A stretch of 64,000 bases of DNA from Pseudogymnoascus destructans (lineage: Eukaryota; Ascomycota; Leotiomycetes; Thelebolales; Thelebolaceae), in assembly GCF_001641265.1 (NCBI RefSeq), contig NW_020167532.1:992001-1056000 (forward strand), in the 5' to 3' direction. How positions within the stretch are numbered: position 1 is the first letter of the stretch; every line of letters begins with the position of its first letter. Under the pieces are notes generated by a model. It was not told the DNA's origin. It made no database searches and saw only the letters and a list, made by a program, of their open reading frames with translations. Shown in pieces: positions 30,875-40,173 of this stretch. A program made the position numbers and the translations under genes.

Positions 30875-33800
30875 GAGATGAAGTCTGAGGAATCTGCTTC
30901 AACATAGGCTGTCTTGTTTCTATCGAAATGCCTCAAGACAGGAGCTTCTGTGACTGTTTGTTTCAACAGCTCGAATGCAGTTTGGCATGCATGAGTCCAT
31001 TCAAATATCTGATCCTTTCTGGTAAGGTTCACCAATGGCCTCATGATGCTGGAGTAATTTCGGATGAACCTTCGATAGAAATTGCAGAATCTAATAAAAG
31101 CTTACATATCCCTGAGCGATTTTGGAGTTTGCCATTCCAATATAGTAGAAACCTTTGCAGGGTCCATGCGAATGCCATTGACTCCCACGATGAGTCCTAG
31201 GAATTTGGTTTCTTGGACGAAAAACTCACATTTTGAGATATCTGCTTGCAGTCCAGCTTCTCGAAGCTTCTGTAGGACTTTTCCTTATGTGCTCTGTATG
31301 CTCCGCTCGAGTAGCACTGTAAATAAGAATGTCATCCATGTATGCGGTGACGAATTGGTTGAGGTAATCCATGAGGGTTTCATTCATGTACCTCTGGAAT
31401 GTTGCTGGACCATTTGTGAGTCCGAAGGGCATGACCTTGTATTTGTAGGATCCAAATCGAGTTCTGAATGTAGTGAGGTCTTCATCTTCTTCTGTCTGCA
31501 TTCGAATTCGATTGAAGGCATGTCGAATGTCCAGTTTGGTGAGATATTTTGCTCCTATGACTTGGGCCAGCGTTTCATCAATGAGTGGTATGGGATATCG
31601 ATCCTTTTTCGTTATGGCATTTAGCTTCCTGTAGTCAACACAGAATCGAAGACCACCACCTGGCTTTCTCACAAACATAATGGGTGAAGAGTATGGGGCT
31701 TTGCTTGCTTCAATGAACCCTTTTGGCAAGTGCTCGAAGACATATTCTTCGACCAAATCAAGTTCTTCCTTTGACATATTCCAGAGTGGTGCATATCCCA
31801 GCTTTGCATCACCTTCGAGTTCAATATGATGGTCTGAAGGTCGATGGGGAGGTAGCTTGTCTGCTGCCATTTTTGAAAAAACATCCAAAAATTCATGAAA
31901 TTCCTTCGGAAGGATCAGTCGAGAGTCAATTTCTTCAGTTTTGGTCTTGTTCTTGTGCTCGATTATGTCCTTCATTGATATAGCAAAGACTTGAGCTCCT
32001 CTTTGCTTCATGAGCATTCGAAATGGTGCTGCGCCAATCATTGCTATGGTGCAAGGTTTTGGTTTTTCCACTTTCAGAGCAGGTTCCGGAGGAGGCATTT
32101 CTTTGGCTTTCTTCTTTGGCCTTTGTCTTTCGCTTTTAGATATAGGCTCTGTTTCGAGGGCTCGATCTGGTATAGAATGGTTGCAATAATCTCCAGTGAA
32201 GAGGACTTGATCATTGATCATATCGAGAACAACTCCATGTTGCTTCATCCAAGCTTTCCCGAGAATGATGGAATGTTTTCCCAGCGAAGTAATGAATAAT
32301 GGACATAGGCTTTCCACATGCTCTCCCACTTGTAGTCGAGGATATATAGCATGTGTGATAGCAGGGGCAGCCTCTCCATTGAATCCTTCAACTTGTTTTG
32401 GCTTCACAAGTTCGACTGGGGCTATCCCTTCGATTTCACATATTCTTTCTGCATCAGCAGCATTAATGAAGTTTCCACCTGTGGCACCAGTCTCGATCAA
32501 TGCATGGACAATAGCTTTGTATTTTCCTATTCTACAAGTAGCTAAGAAAGGGGTGTCCGGATCAAAACTGGATCTCGAGGAAGAAGCTGCAATTCTGGCT
32601 GCACTGCCTCTAGTGATGACTTGTCTAGAGGCTATTCGTTTTCCGAATCGATGATAGACTCAGCTGTAGATACCTCATTCACTTGAGCTTTGAGCTTCTG
32701 GGGACAGTCTCGAGCTCGATGTCCATTTTGTCAGCATATGAAGCATTTCCCAAGTTTCATGCTCATTTCTTTTGCTGGATCTTGATGCGGTGGTCGATAC
32801 AGCTTCTGCGTCTTGTTTTGCATGTTGGAATCCATTGTAGGTTGAGGGATTGAAGTTTGAAGTGCCTGGCCCTGATTTTAAGTTTGGCCCATGTTGTTCG
32901 AAAATGACTTTGGCTTCCTTTTGTCTTCTTGTTCCTTGATCCGCTGAATGTTCTGGTCGATGAGCATGCATTTCTTTGCAAACTCGTGAAGTGTAGTAGC
33001 TCCAACTTCAGCCACTAAGGCTTTCTGCATCTGTTGGTTGACTTTGAAGCGCAAGTCATCCAGCAAAGTTTCTTCAGAGTAATCAAGCTCTGTCGTGAGC
33101 CTTTGGAACTCAGCCCAGAACACTGCAAAGGTGTTGTTTCTCTGATACAGCTTTCGATACTCAGTTTGAGCTGTGTGCCTTCGATCGGGATCACTGAAGA
33201 CTTTTTCCAAAAGTTCGAGAATTTCTTCTGCTGTCTGCAATTTGTTTGTAGAGTTTGGTCGAAGCCTTGGATTGACATGTCGAACTGCCAGTCCTCCCAG
33301 TCGACTCTGAATGTAGCTCATTTGTAAAGTCTGTGTTGGAAAATGATCAATGTTGGCTTCGAGCTTGAGGCGAATTTTCACAACCCAGTCTTCAAATGCT
33401 GGCTCTATCCCATCTGTGAGGATTGGAGGGTCTGGAATCCGAGCTGACAGTCGACTGTGAGAGTGGTGTCCTGGTTCATTCTTCAGAGCTTGTTGGGTTT
33501 GCTTTTCAAGATATTTCTGAATTGTTTGTTGCTCTGTGATTTGTTGCTCGTTGCTCTGGATCAGTTCCTGTAACTGGAGAATGGCATCATCCTTTTCAGC
33601 CAGTATCGAATTTGAGTCCTATGCTAGGGCCAAATAGTCCCGAAGAATGTTCTTGTGCAAAGTCCATGCCATTTTCTGGTTGGCGACAGATAGTTTCTGG
33701 AATTCGTCAAAGGTTTCAACATTCCATTCAGCCTTTTCATGTCGATTTGCAAGTATAGATTCATGTCTCTCTTGAGCTGTTTTGCCCAGAGTATGAAGGA

Positions 33801-33948
33801 AGGTTTCAGATTTGAAATTAGGATCATGAAGTTCATTGGTTTGGTTTGCAGAGCTTGGAATTGATGCTCCTTCTGCCAGGGATTCCTGGTCTTGTTCTGG
33901 ATCATTTCGAGCTGCCATTGCAGCTTTTTCTTCAGCAGTATAAGCCAT
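30875..33948 (-). pseudogene. Gypsy gag-pol remnant with several nonsense codons and a frameshift
   Basis: The frame opens at 33948 (MAYTAEEKAAM). The gag frame is interrupted by TAG at 33621-33619, TAA at 32880-32878 and TGA at 32733-32731, the last inside the zinc knuckle (CFIC-stop-QNGHRARDC). Each could arise from CAG, CAA or CGA by C-to-T. The pol part runs in another frame: protease HALIETGATGGNFI, where the usual catalytic Asp is Glu, then reverse transcriptase with KLDIRHAFNRIR and the YMDDILIYS catalytic box. A further frameshift at about 31280 is followed by RNase H-type RPLVNLTRK and EADSSDF, cut at 30875. Inactive. Confidence 0.88.
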
Positions 33949-34332
33949 AGCGAGTTGCTATTTCAATTTCAGTTTATATCGTCAAGTCAGACACATATTG
34001 CCAAAGGCCCTATTGTGCAGTTGTTGGCCGTAGGAGCCACTCGAGAGGAGCGCACTTCCCTCACAGTTATATCCTTGTCGAGGGAGCGTTGTAAAAGGTC
34101 TGACTTGCGAAGGTGGTGTATGTGTGTCGAGCTGACTGTCGAAAGCCAACTTTGAGGGGTTGCCTCGAGATCGTCCTGGAATCGACTTCCGGATAAGGTT
34201 TCTGGTTCTGGGGTTTTCAAAGAGTGGATTTCGATTTCGATTTCAGAAGAGGGTTCAGCTCAAAGAGCAGGAAAAGAGGTATAAGAGAGATTGAGTTTTA
34301 TGTCACGGTTCACCAAGGCATAGGGCGCCAGT

Positions 34333-34553
34333 TGGGTATTATGAATTAAACCCAATCTAGAGAAGAAAGGAAAGAGAAGAGGAGCACTCGAGCAGTGGCT
34401 CGATCTATATACAGCTATTGTGGAGTGAATTCTCTTTAGCGAGACCAGTTCTGAGAATTCACTCCACAACTGAAAACTTCGCTCCAACCCCGGAAAGCTC
34501 CCCACACCCCTGAACCCCCACTCGAGCTGCAAGGCGCACTTGATATCGTAACA
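34333..34553 (-). repeat. Gypsy 5' LTR
   Basis: TGTTACGATATC...ATACCCA on the minus strand, 221 bp, followed after two bases by the TGGCGCCC primer site (34330-34323). It has the same GAATTCTC/GAGAATTC palindrome as the copy at 5748-5965. Confidence 0.82.
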
Positions 34554-35226
34554 GTGATGACAGAAGCCAACCTACCAAAGGCGCTATGGGGTGAGATAAC
34601 CTGAACGATGGTCTACCTAAAGATTCAATAGATTAATATATATTTGGTTTCCTTTTCTACTATACTAGATAATTACTTAGGCCACGTGATTCTAACATCA
34701 TGTGATAATCATGAATATTCATGATTATCGAAAAAACTCAATCATGCTTACGTAATAATTGACTATTCGAATAAGTTAGTCATGATTATTATGATTATTT
34801 GTGCTAACCCGCTGTTGTGGTACCCTATGGCTTTTAGTCTCGCATAGTCTTTGGGCTATATATTTAGCTTCCCCTGAGTGCGCAATAAGGGCTTACAATA
34901 AATTACACTTGAATATTCCAACAGTCACAGTTCAAGATTTTGTAAATGAGTTGAGTTTAACGACGTCTTCGTTTCTCTGAAATATTAGCAAGGCACCTAG
35001 TGCCATTGAATTATCTTTGCTCAATGCTAGCTCTATGATCAATGTAAAGTGAGGCCATGCTTGCCAACCCCCTTAAACGACCCATATCTAAGCGCCAGAA
35101 ATCGTGCAACAAACGCTCTCTGATTCCATGATTCTCCCATAACAATGCTCCCAGGGTATTTCCTCCAAATGCAAGTCATGAGCATAAATAATGCCTCCAT
35201 GTGACCAATTTCCCAAAAACTCCAAT
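34554..35226. other. Spacer with a hAT-like terminus at about 34660-34812
   Basis: Positions 34683-34812 are dense in ATCATGATTATTATGATT-type near-palindromes and end ATTTGTGCTAACCC, as do the terminal bases at 56320-56346; both also contain CACGTGATT on the inner side. This looks like one end of a hAT-type element. No transposase is attached. The remainder is AT-rich DNA and the RAD26 3'-UTR. Confidence 0.4.
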
Positions 35227-38200
35227 TCATTTAAATTCATCCCTCAACTCCCATCTTCCCCGCGAATTCAGTCCATTCGGCCGCTTGATTTCCGCAACCT
35301 CGTCCAACATCGCCTTAAAATCGGCCGTCTGTTGGGGCGTTCTGCACATATTCCCGAAATGCACCACAAGCATCTGGGACGGGACGCTTCCACCTTGAAT
35401 GCGGATGTAATCCCTAATCAGCTTCAGGAAATCCTTGCCCCTCGGCCCACGTGTCCCACTGGTCGGTGTACCACTCCTCGAGCTTCCAGAGCTGCTGAGA
35501 GCAGAACCAGAGCCTTGTCTCTCATTCAAACCCTGCAGCACGCCCGAAGCACCAGGACCTCTACGTCTCGCTGGGGCAGGTCGCCCAGCTTCGCCAACCT
35601 GGCCAGTCCAGGTAACTGTGCCGATGGGGACATTGCGTGCTTCTTCCCCGGATCGACGAAGTTCAGCTGCTGCTTCAGCTGCGATGCGCTTGGCTTCGCG
35701 TTCGATAATGATGCGGTCGGCTTGGACGACGCGCTTGCCGTTGATGATCTTGTCGTGTTGGAGGACAGAGTGGACTCCTGAGCGAGCGAAGATGCCTTCC
35801 ATGATGCGAGATTCTTCCGTGGAGGTCTTGCCCTCGTCTTCGTCGTGGAAGTCTTCCATTTTAGCGATACCGATGAAGTTGCCCACCTCGTCACGCTCGA
35901 GGTTGGATGGCAGGACCTCGCCGTCGGTGGAAGCTAGGGGGTCTGTGACTTTCCCTGCAATGAGATTCTTGGCAGTCTCGGCGTTGGCGGCTTGAGATAC
36001 TGCGTTTCTTAGTGGAATATCTTGAGAAGGCATTATGCTCGTGCCGTCGTAATCTAGAACCGGTTCCACTTCTCTCTTAAATTTCACTTCTGTCCCCTTA
36101 AATATCTCTCCTGTCTCAGTAGTACTGTCCTCCGAAGATCCAAGAGTGAAAAGGTCATAAAGGTCTTTCATGTGAAATGTTTGACGTTGTTTTGGGTCTT
36201 TCAAAATCTTGTCAGCCAGAAACTGCTTGAAAATTTGTCGATGGTAGATCTTTTCTTCGATCGTTCCAGCACTCATCAGGCGATAGATGGTAACTTCTTT
36301 CTTTTGTCCAAGACGCCAAGCTCTCTCGCGTGCTTGGACATCGGTGGAAGGATTCCAGTCAGGGTCAAAGATGATCACACGATTTGCACCGGTCAAGTTC
36401 ACACCAAGGCCGCCCACCTTTGTCGTAAGGAGGAATATGTTTATACCCGGATTCTCATTGAAGTTCGTGACCATAGTCTGGCGTTCCTTGATAGGGGTGC
36501 CACCATCCATACGCAAATAGGTGAACCCTCCAAGGCTCTTCACAAACTCTTCGATGATGTTGAGCATCTGCACACCCTGGCTAAAGAGAAGTATCTTGTC
36601 GCCTTTCGCTTTCCACATCATAATCAAAGCCTTGACGACTTGCATCTTGCCAGATTTGTTTGCATTTCCCCATTTGTACCCAGCTCTGTTCCGTAACCGC
36701 GGCTCTAAGAGATCCGGGTGGTTGCAAACCTTGCGCAGAATATCGATTCCATACAGCGACTGTCTCGTGCGGTTGAGAATTGACACCATCTCTTCCGATT
36801 TCAAGAACTCCTCGTATGCTTGTCTTTGTGGCTTTGTGAGCTTGCAAAATAGCACCTGTTCTGTCTTCTTTGGAAGGTCAGATGCAACATCCGCCTTCAG
36901 TCTTTGGATTAGGTAAGGCCCGATAACTTCTTTCAAGGTCTCCGCACATTTCGTAGCTGTCAGAATTTGAAGATTGGTTGCATTGGCATAGCCACCAAGT
37001 TTGATTGGAATCTCAAATTGATTGCGGAAATTAACCAATGTTCCCAGGCGCATTGGGTAGATGAAGTCAAACAATGACCAAAGCTCGATCAAGTTATTCT
37101 GCAGTGGCGTACCGGAGAGAATAATACGGTTTGGAGTTTGTAACTCCTTGCAATAAATGGTGACAGTCGTGTTCGGGTTTCGAATCTTGTGCCCTTCATC
37201 CAGCACAGCGTAGCCCCATTCCACAGGGACGAGTAAGTCGCCGTATGTTTGGAGACCGGCGTAGGTGGTGACAAGGACGTGGCCTTGCTTTATAACACGG
37301 TCCACAATGCGCTTTGCAGCCTTTTTGGCCTTTGGCTCTTTCTTTCCCCCGCGGGTGCGCGTGATGTCCTCCTCCTCATCTTCAACGCGACCCTCTTGAC
37401 GAACATTAAGCATTCCACTGCCCGAGGTGTGTAATATAGACACCCGGAGTGCAGGCCACCATCTGTGAAATTCGTTCACCCACTGTTGAAGAACTGTCGC
37501 AGGGGCCACAACGATAACGGGTTTGTTGAGCTGTTTGCTGAAATGGAGTGCCGCTATGAAAGAGACGACTTGAATTGTTTTTCCAAGACCCATCTCATCT
37601 CCCACAATACCTCCGACTTGGGATGCATACAGTTCGCCAAGCCATTGGACACCGGTCTTCTGGTAATCATATAAAGCTGGATAGATATCTCCAGGAAGCC
37701 TCAAGTCATTCGGTAAATGGTGGTCAGGGGCATCAGGACTTCGCTTGAACCACTCCTCTTCCCCGTCATCAATATCCGCTGCCTCTCCAAGTTTCATGCG
37801 GCGAGCTCGACTGCGCTTAGCCACCCAGCTCTTTAATCGCTTCTGGTAGTCGGCTTCGTTGCCATCGTCGACAACCTTTTCTATCAGATCCTTTGCTTTG
37901 GCTTTTCCTTTGGCCGCCTTCTTCACGGCTCGACCAATATCAAGAATGCCTTCGTCATCGTCCTCTTCTTCTTCGTCGCCAACAATGAAATCTCCATCTA
38001 TTATATCTGGTGTATAAGACGAATCAGCGCCTGGAGATTTCCGAGGTCTCGCAGAATCCGGAATAATCTCTCCATCTGATGCTTCAGCTGATGTGATAGC
38101 ACTCCCATCTCCAACACGGCGCTTTTTACGAGGGCGAGAAAGTCCAGAATCCTCATCGGTTGGACTGCTGACCTCGCTGATGTCTTCGAAGCCGGGCTTT

Positions 38201-38952
38201 CTCAGAAATTGATGAGACCTCTGCTCGGCTGACTGGTCATCAGTCACTCCAGGAAGCTCGGCTGCCTGTTCAGCCTCCATCAAAATGTTTGTCAGTTCTC
38301 CTGTCGGCCCTTCGGTCGGCCTAGCTTCCATCCTGGAAAACGGTGTGATCTTGCCAGTCCTGATGAGGAAGTCGCGCTGGCTTTCATTTGGCATTCGCCT
38401 ATTTGCGGTAGAAACCTCGCCATCGTTCTTGTCTGCACCATCCTTTTGCATATGTCGCAGTTGAATTCGCTCTTGGGACTGAACGATGTCATTATTAAGA
38501 CCAGCCACTTTTTCGTCAATATCCGCGATCTCTTCCCTGATGGCCTTCTTTTGTGTCGACGTTGTGGTGATCAGGTCCAGGCGTCGCAACTGTTTCTGCT
38601 TTTGATTCACCAACCTATCCCTGTTCGTAGTCGCCCTCTCTATTCTCTTTTCATCTCTCTCGTCCTCTTGCGCCACCAGTGCGATGTTCGCTCGAGCTGT
38701 GATGTCTCTCTGTATGTCTTCTTGATTGCGAATCCCTTCCGTCAAGCCCCCCAAAATCTCATCCATGCTATCGCCAGGGCTTGTGGTTCCATCAGCGTCC
38801 GGCGGTGGCGCATGTGGAGGAGTGGTAGCAGTATCAGCCTCGGCAGTCGTATTTTTGGCATCGCCATCAATGTTCGTAACGCCCTCTGAGGGTCTATCGT
38901 GCGAAGAATGGTTCGGCTCAACATCCGCCTGTGCGGTGGAGTTGAGCGGCAT
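35227..38952 (-). CDS. RAD26: Transcription-coupled repair ATPase RAD26 (CSB/ERCC6 homologue)
   Basis: Single-exon gene of 1241 residues. The SNF2-type ATPase begins near residue 430 with YQKTGVQWLGELY and the Walker A GDEMGLGKTIQ (about 454), then the DEGH box (VLDEGHKIRN, about 583), LSGTPLQNNL, and the C-terminal lobe with LRMDGGTP, LLTTKVGGLGVNLTGA and RERAWRLGQKKEVTIYRL (about 880). The N-terminus carries coiled-coil-like charged segments and basic nuclear signals (RPRKKRRV). The last 60 residues (IRIQGGSVPSQMLVVHF to the end) match the winged-helix, ubiquitin-binding tail of CSB. It remodels stalled RNA polymerase II to recruit nucleotide excision repair. Length and order are those of the family. 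Confidence 0.95.
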   Translation of the reverse strand: MPLNSTAQADVEPNHSSHDRPSEGVTNIDGDAKNTTAEADTATTPPHAPPPDADGTTSPGDSMDEILGGLTEGIRNQEDIQRDITARANIALVAQEDERDEKRIERATTNRDRLVNQKQKQLRRLDLITTTSTQKKAIREEIADIDEKVAGLNNDIVQSQERIQLRHMQKDGADKNDGEVSTANRRMPNESQRDFLIRTGKITPFSRMEARPTEGPTGELTNILMEAEQAAELPGVTDDQSAEQRSHQFLRKPGFEDISEVSSPTDEDSGLSRPRKKRRVGDGSAITSAEASDGEIIPDSARPRKSPGADSSYTPDIIDGDFIVGDEEEEDDDEGILDIGRAVKKAAKGKAKAKDLIEKVVDDGNEADYQKRLKSWVAKRSRARRMKLGEAADIDDGEEEWFKRSPDAPDHHLPNDLRLPGDIYPALYDYQKTGVQWLGELYASQVGGIVGDEMGLGKTIQVVSFIAALHFSKQLNKPVIVVAPATVLQQWVNEFHRWWPALRVSILHTSGSGMLNVRQEGRVEDEEEDITRTRGGKKEPKAKKAAKRIVDRVIKQGHVLVTTYAGLQTYGDLLVPVEWGYAVLDEGHKIRNPNTTVTIYCKELQTPNRIILSGTPLQNNLIELWSLFDFIYPMRLGTLVNFRNQFEIPIKLGGYANATNLQILTATKCAETLKEVIGPYLIQRLKADVASDLPKKTEQVLFCKLTKPQRQAYEEFLKSEEMVSILNRTRQSLYGIDILRKVCNHPDLLEPRLRNRAGYKWGNANKSGKMQVVKALIMMWKAKGDKILLFSQGVQMLNIIEEFVKSLGGFTYLRMDGGTPIKERQTMVTNFNENPGINIFLLTTKVGGLGVNLTGANRVIIFDPDWNPSTDVQARERAWRLGQKKEVTIYRLMSAGTIEEKIYHRQIFKQFLADKILKDPKQRQTFHMKDLYDLFTLGSSEDSTTETGEIFKGTEVKFKREVEPVLDYDGTSIMPSQDIPLRNAVSQAANAETAKNLIAGKVTDPLASTDGEVLPSNLERDEVGNFIGIAKMEDFHDEDEGKTSTEESRIMEGIFARSGVHSVLQHDKIINGKRVVQADRIIIEREAKRIAAEAAAELRRSGEEARNVPIGTVTWTGQVGEAGRPAPARRRGPGASGVLQGLNERQGSGSALSSSGSSRSGTPTSGTRGPRGKDFLKLIRDYIRIQGGSVPSQMLVVHFGNMCRTPQQTADFKAMLDEVAEIKRPNGLNSRGRWELRDEFK

Positions 38953-40173
38953 ATTTGCGGAACAATTATTGCATAGAAGAAGGTTCTTTATGTTCGAAGT
39001 TTGAGGTTGGAACCCGAGGCTGAAGTTCTTATCGGCAGGCTTCGAGAAGAGAAATGTGAAATCTTGCTTGATGGCGGGAAAATGTGAAGGAAGTAGAGGA
39101 GCAAAGCGTCTGCTTACGTACTGCCAGCTTGCAAATGTAAAGAAAGTTCGAAACTAAGATGTAAAGAAAAGGTCATGTCGAGTCTTGGAACCAGTTTTTG
39201 AAGACAGTCAGAATCGGAATTCCTCAGACGGCCCAGGCTACAACCTTCAGCCTGTCCGCCAGGGCCCACAAAGACGATTGTTGTAGAATTAGCCAATCAC
39301 AATTCACAACAATACACTCAATACATCATTACTATAAGGAGGGACGTATAGATTGAATAACTACGTATAAATGAATTATGAATCGTGGCGTTACTAGCGT
39401 AGGACAAAACTTTTGAAAGCCACCTCCGTACAAGCACATGAAATGTTTCCGGATTGGCGCCAGATCTGATCTTGGTGGTCGGTTGTTAAGCGCAGCCGCG
39501 ATTCCAGCCCAAAATACATGGGCGGAGCATCCCAGGGCGGATGAATTACAGGGCAACAAACGAAAAGGTTTCCAACCCCTCTGAGGCTGCGCGTGATTAT
39601 TATCCGTTGTCTGGCAGGTTTGATGTGCTCTAGAGACAATTTCATTGGAGTGGGGAGAGTCGTATGCACCATCAGCAGTCATAAAACAGCTCACTGAATA
39701 ATTCGTGACAAGATGGACGTGGGTGAATGATTAGCAATGAAGTAGTCATTTTTGTAGAATGCGAAGGCTTATATATTATACGCCCTGCATGCGACCAATA
39801 TATCCGTCAAAATTAATCGGAATACTTCATAAATAATAAATAAGCAATACACCGTTACGGTCATCTCTTCCGTATTGGTCGTCGCCGGACTCGCCAAACC
39901 AACCGCGACGCTGGCGCTAACTCGTAATGGCGACCTGACGTTGGAGTACAGGTGTAACAACATACTCACGCTGTCGCCCAGCATCATGATGCATCTTTGA
40001 GACGAAGGCATCTACGTTTACAGGCCCCCTTCGCCTCTCCCCCAGCAAATACTGGCCCTCTCCCACGCGTTCCTTCGCGATTGACCTGACGCCGCGCCGC
40101 CAGGTCGACCCAACAACAAGCTCGCGCAAGCCCCGCTTCTGCTCCGCAGCGAAGTCGAACGTATCTATCTGTC
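38953..40173. other. Divergent promoter region RAD26 / YAK1, no gene seen
   Basis: 1.2 kb between divergent starts. The part next to YAK1 (39900-40173) is GC-rich and probably its 5'-UTR; the centre is AT-rich. Frames on both strands are short and lack support. Confidence 0.4.

Larger units (their letters stand above)
30875..34553 (-). mobile_element. Truncated Gypsy (Ty3) retrotransposon
   Basis: Reading on the minus strand: 5' LTR 34553-34333, primer site 34330-34323, gag from 33948, zinc knuckle, protease, reverse transcriptase, then the start of RNase H, where the element stops at repeat A (30874). The rest of RNase H, integrase and the 3' LTR are missing. Another 5' end of this family lies at 5748-5990. 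Confidence 0.9.

Noticed and set aside
35435..35995. 186-residue plus-strand frame
   Set aside because: Antisense to the conserved end of RAD26; no start context or domain.
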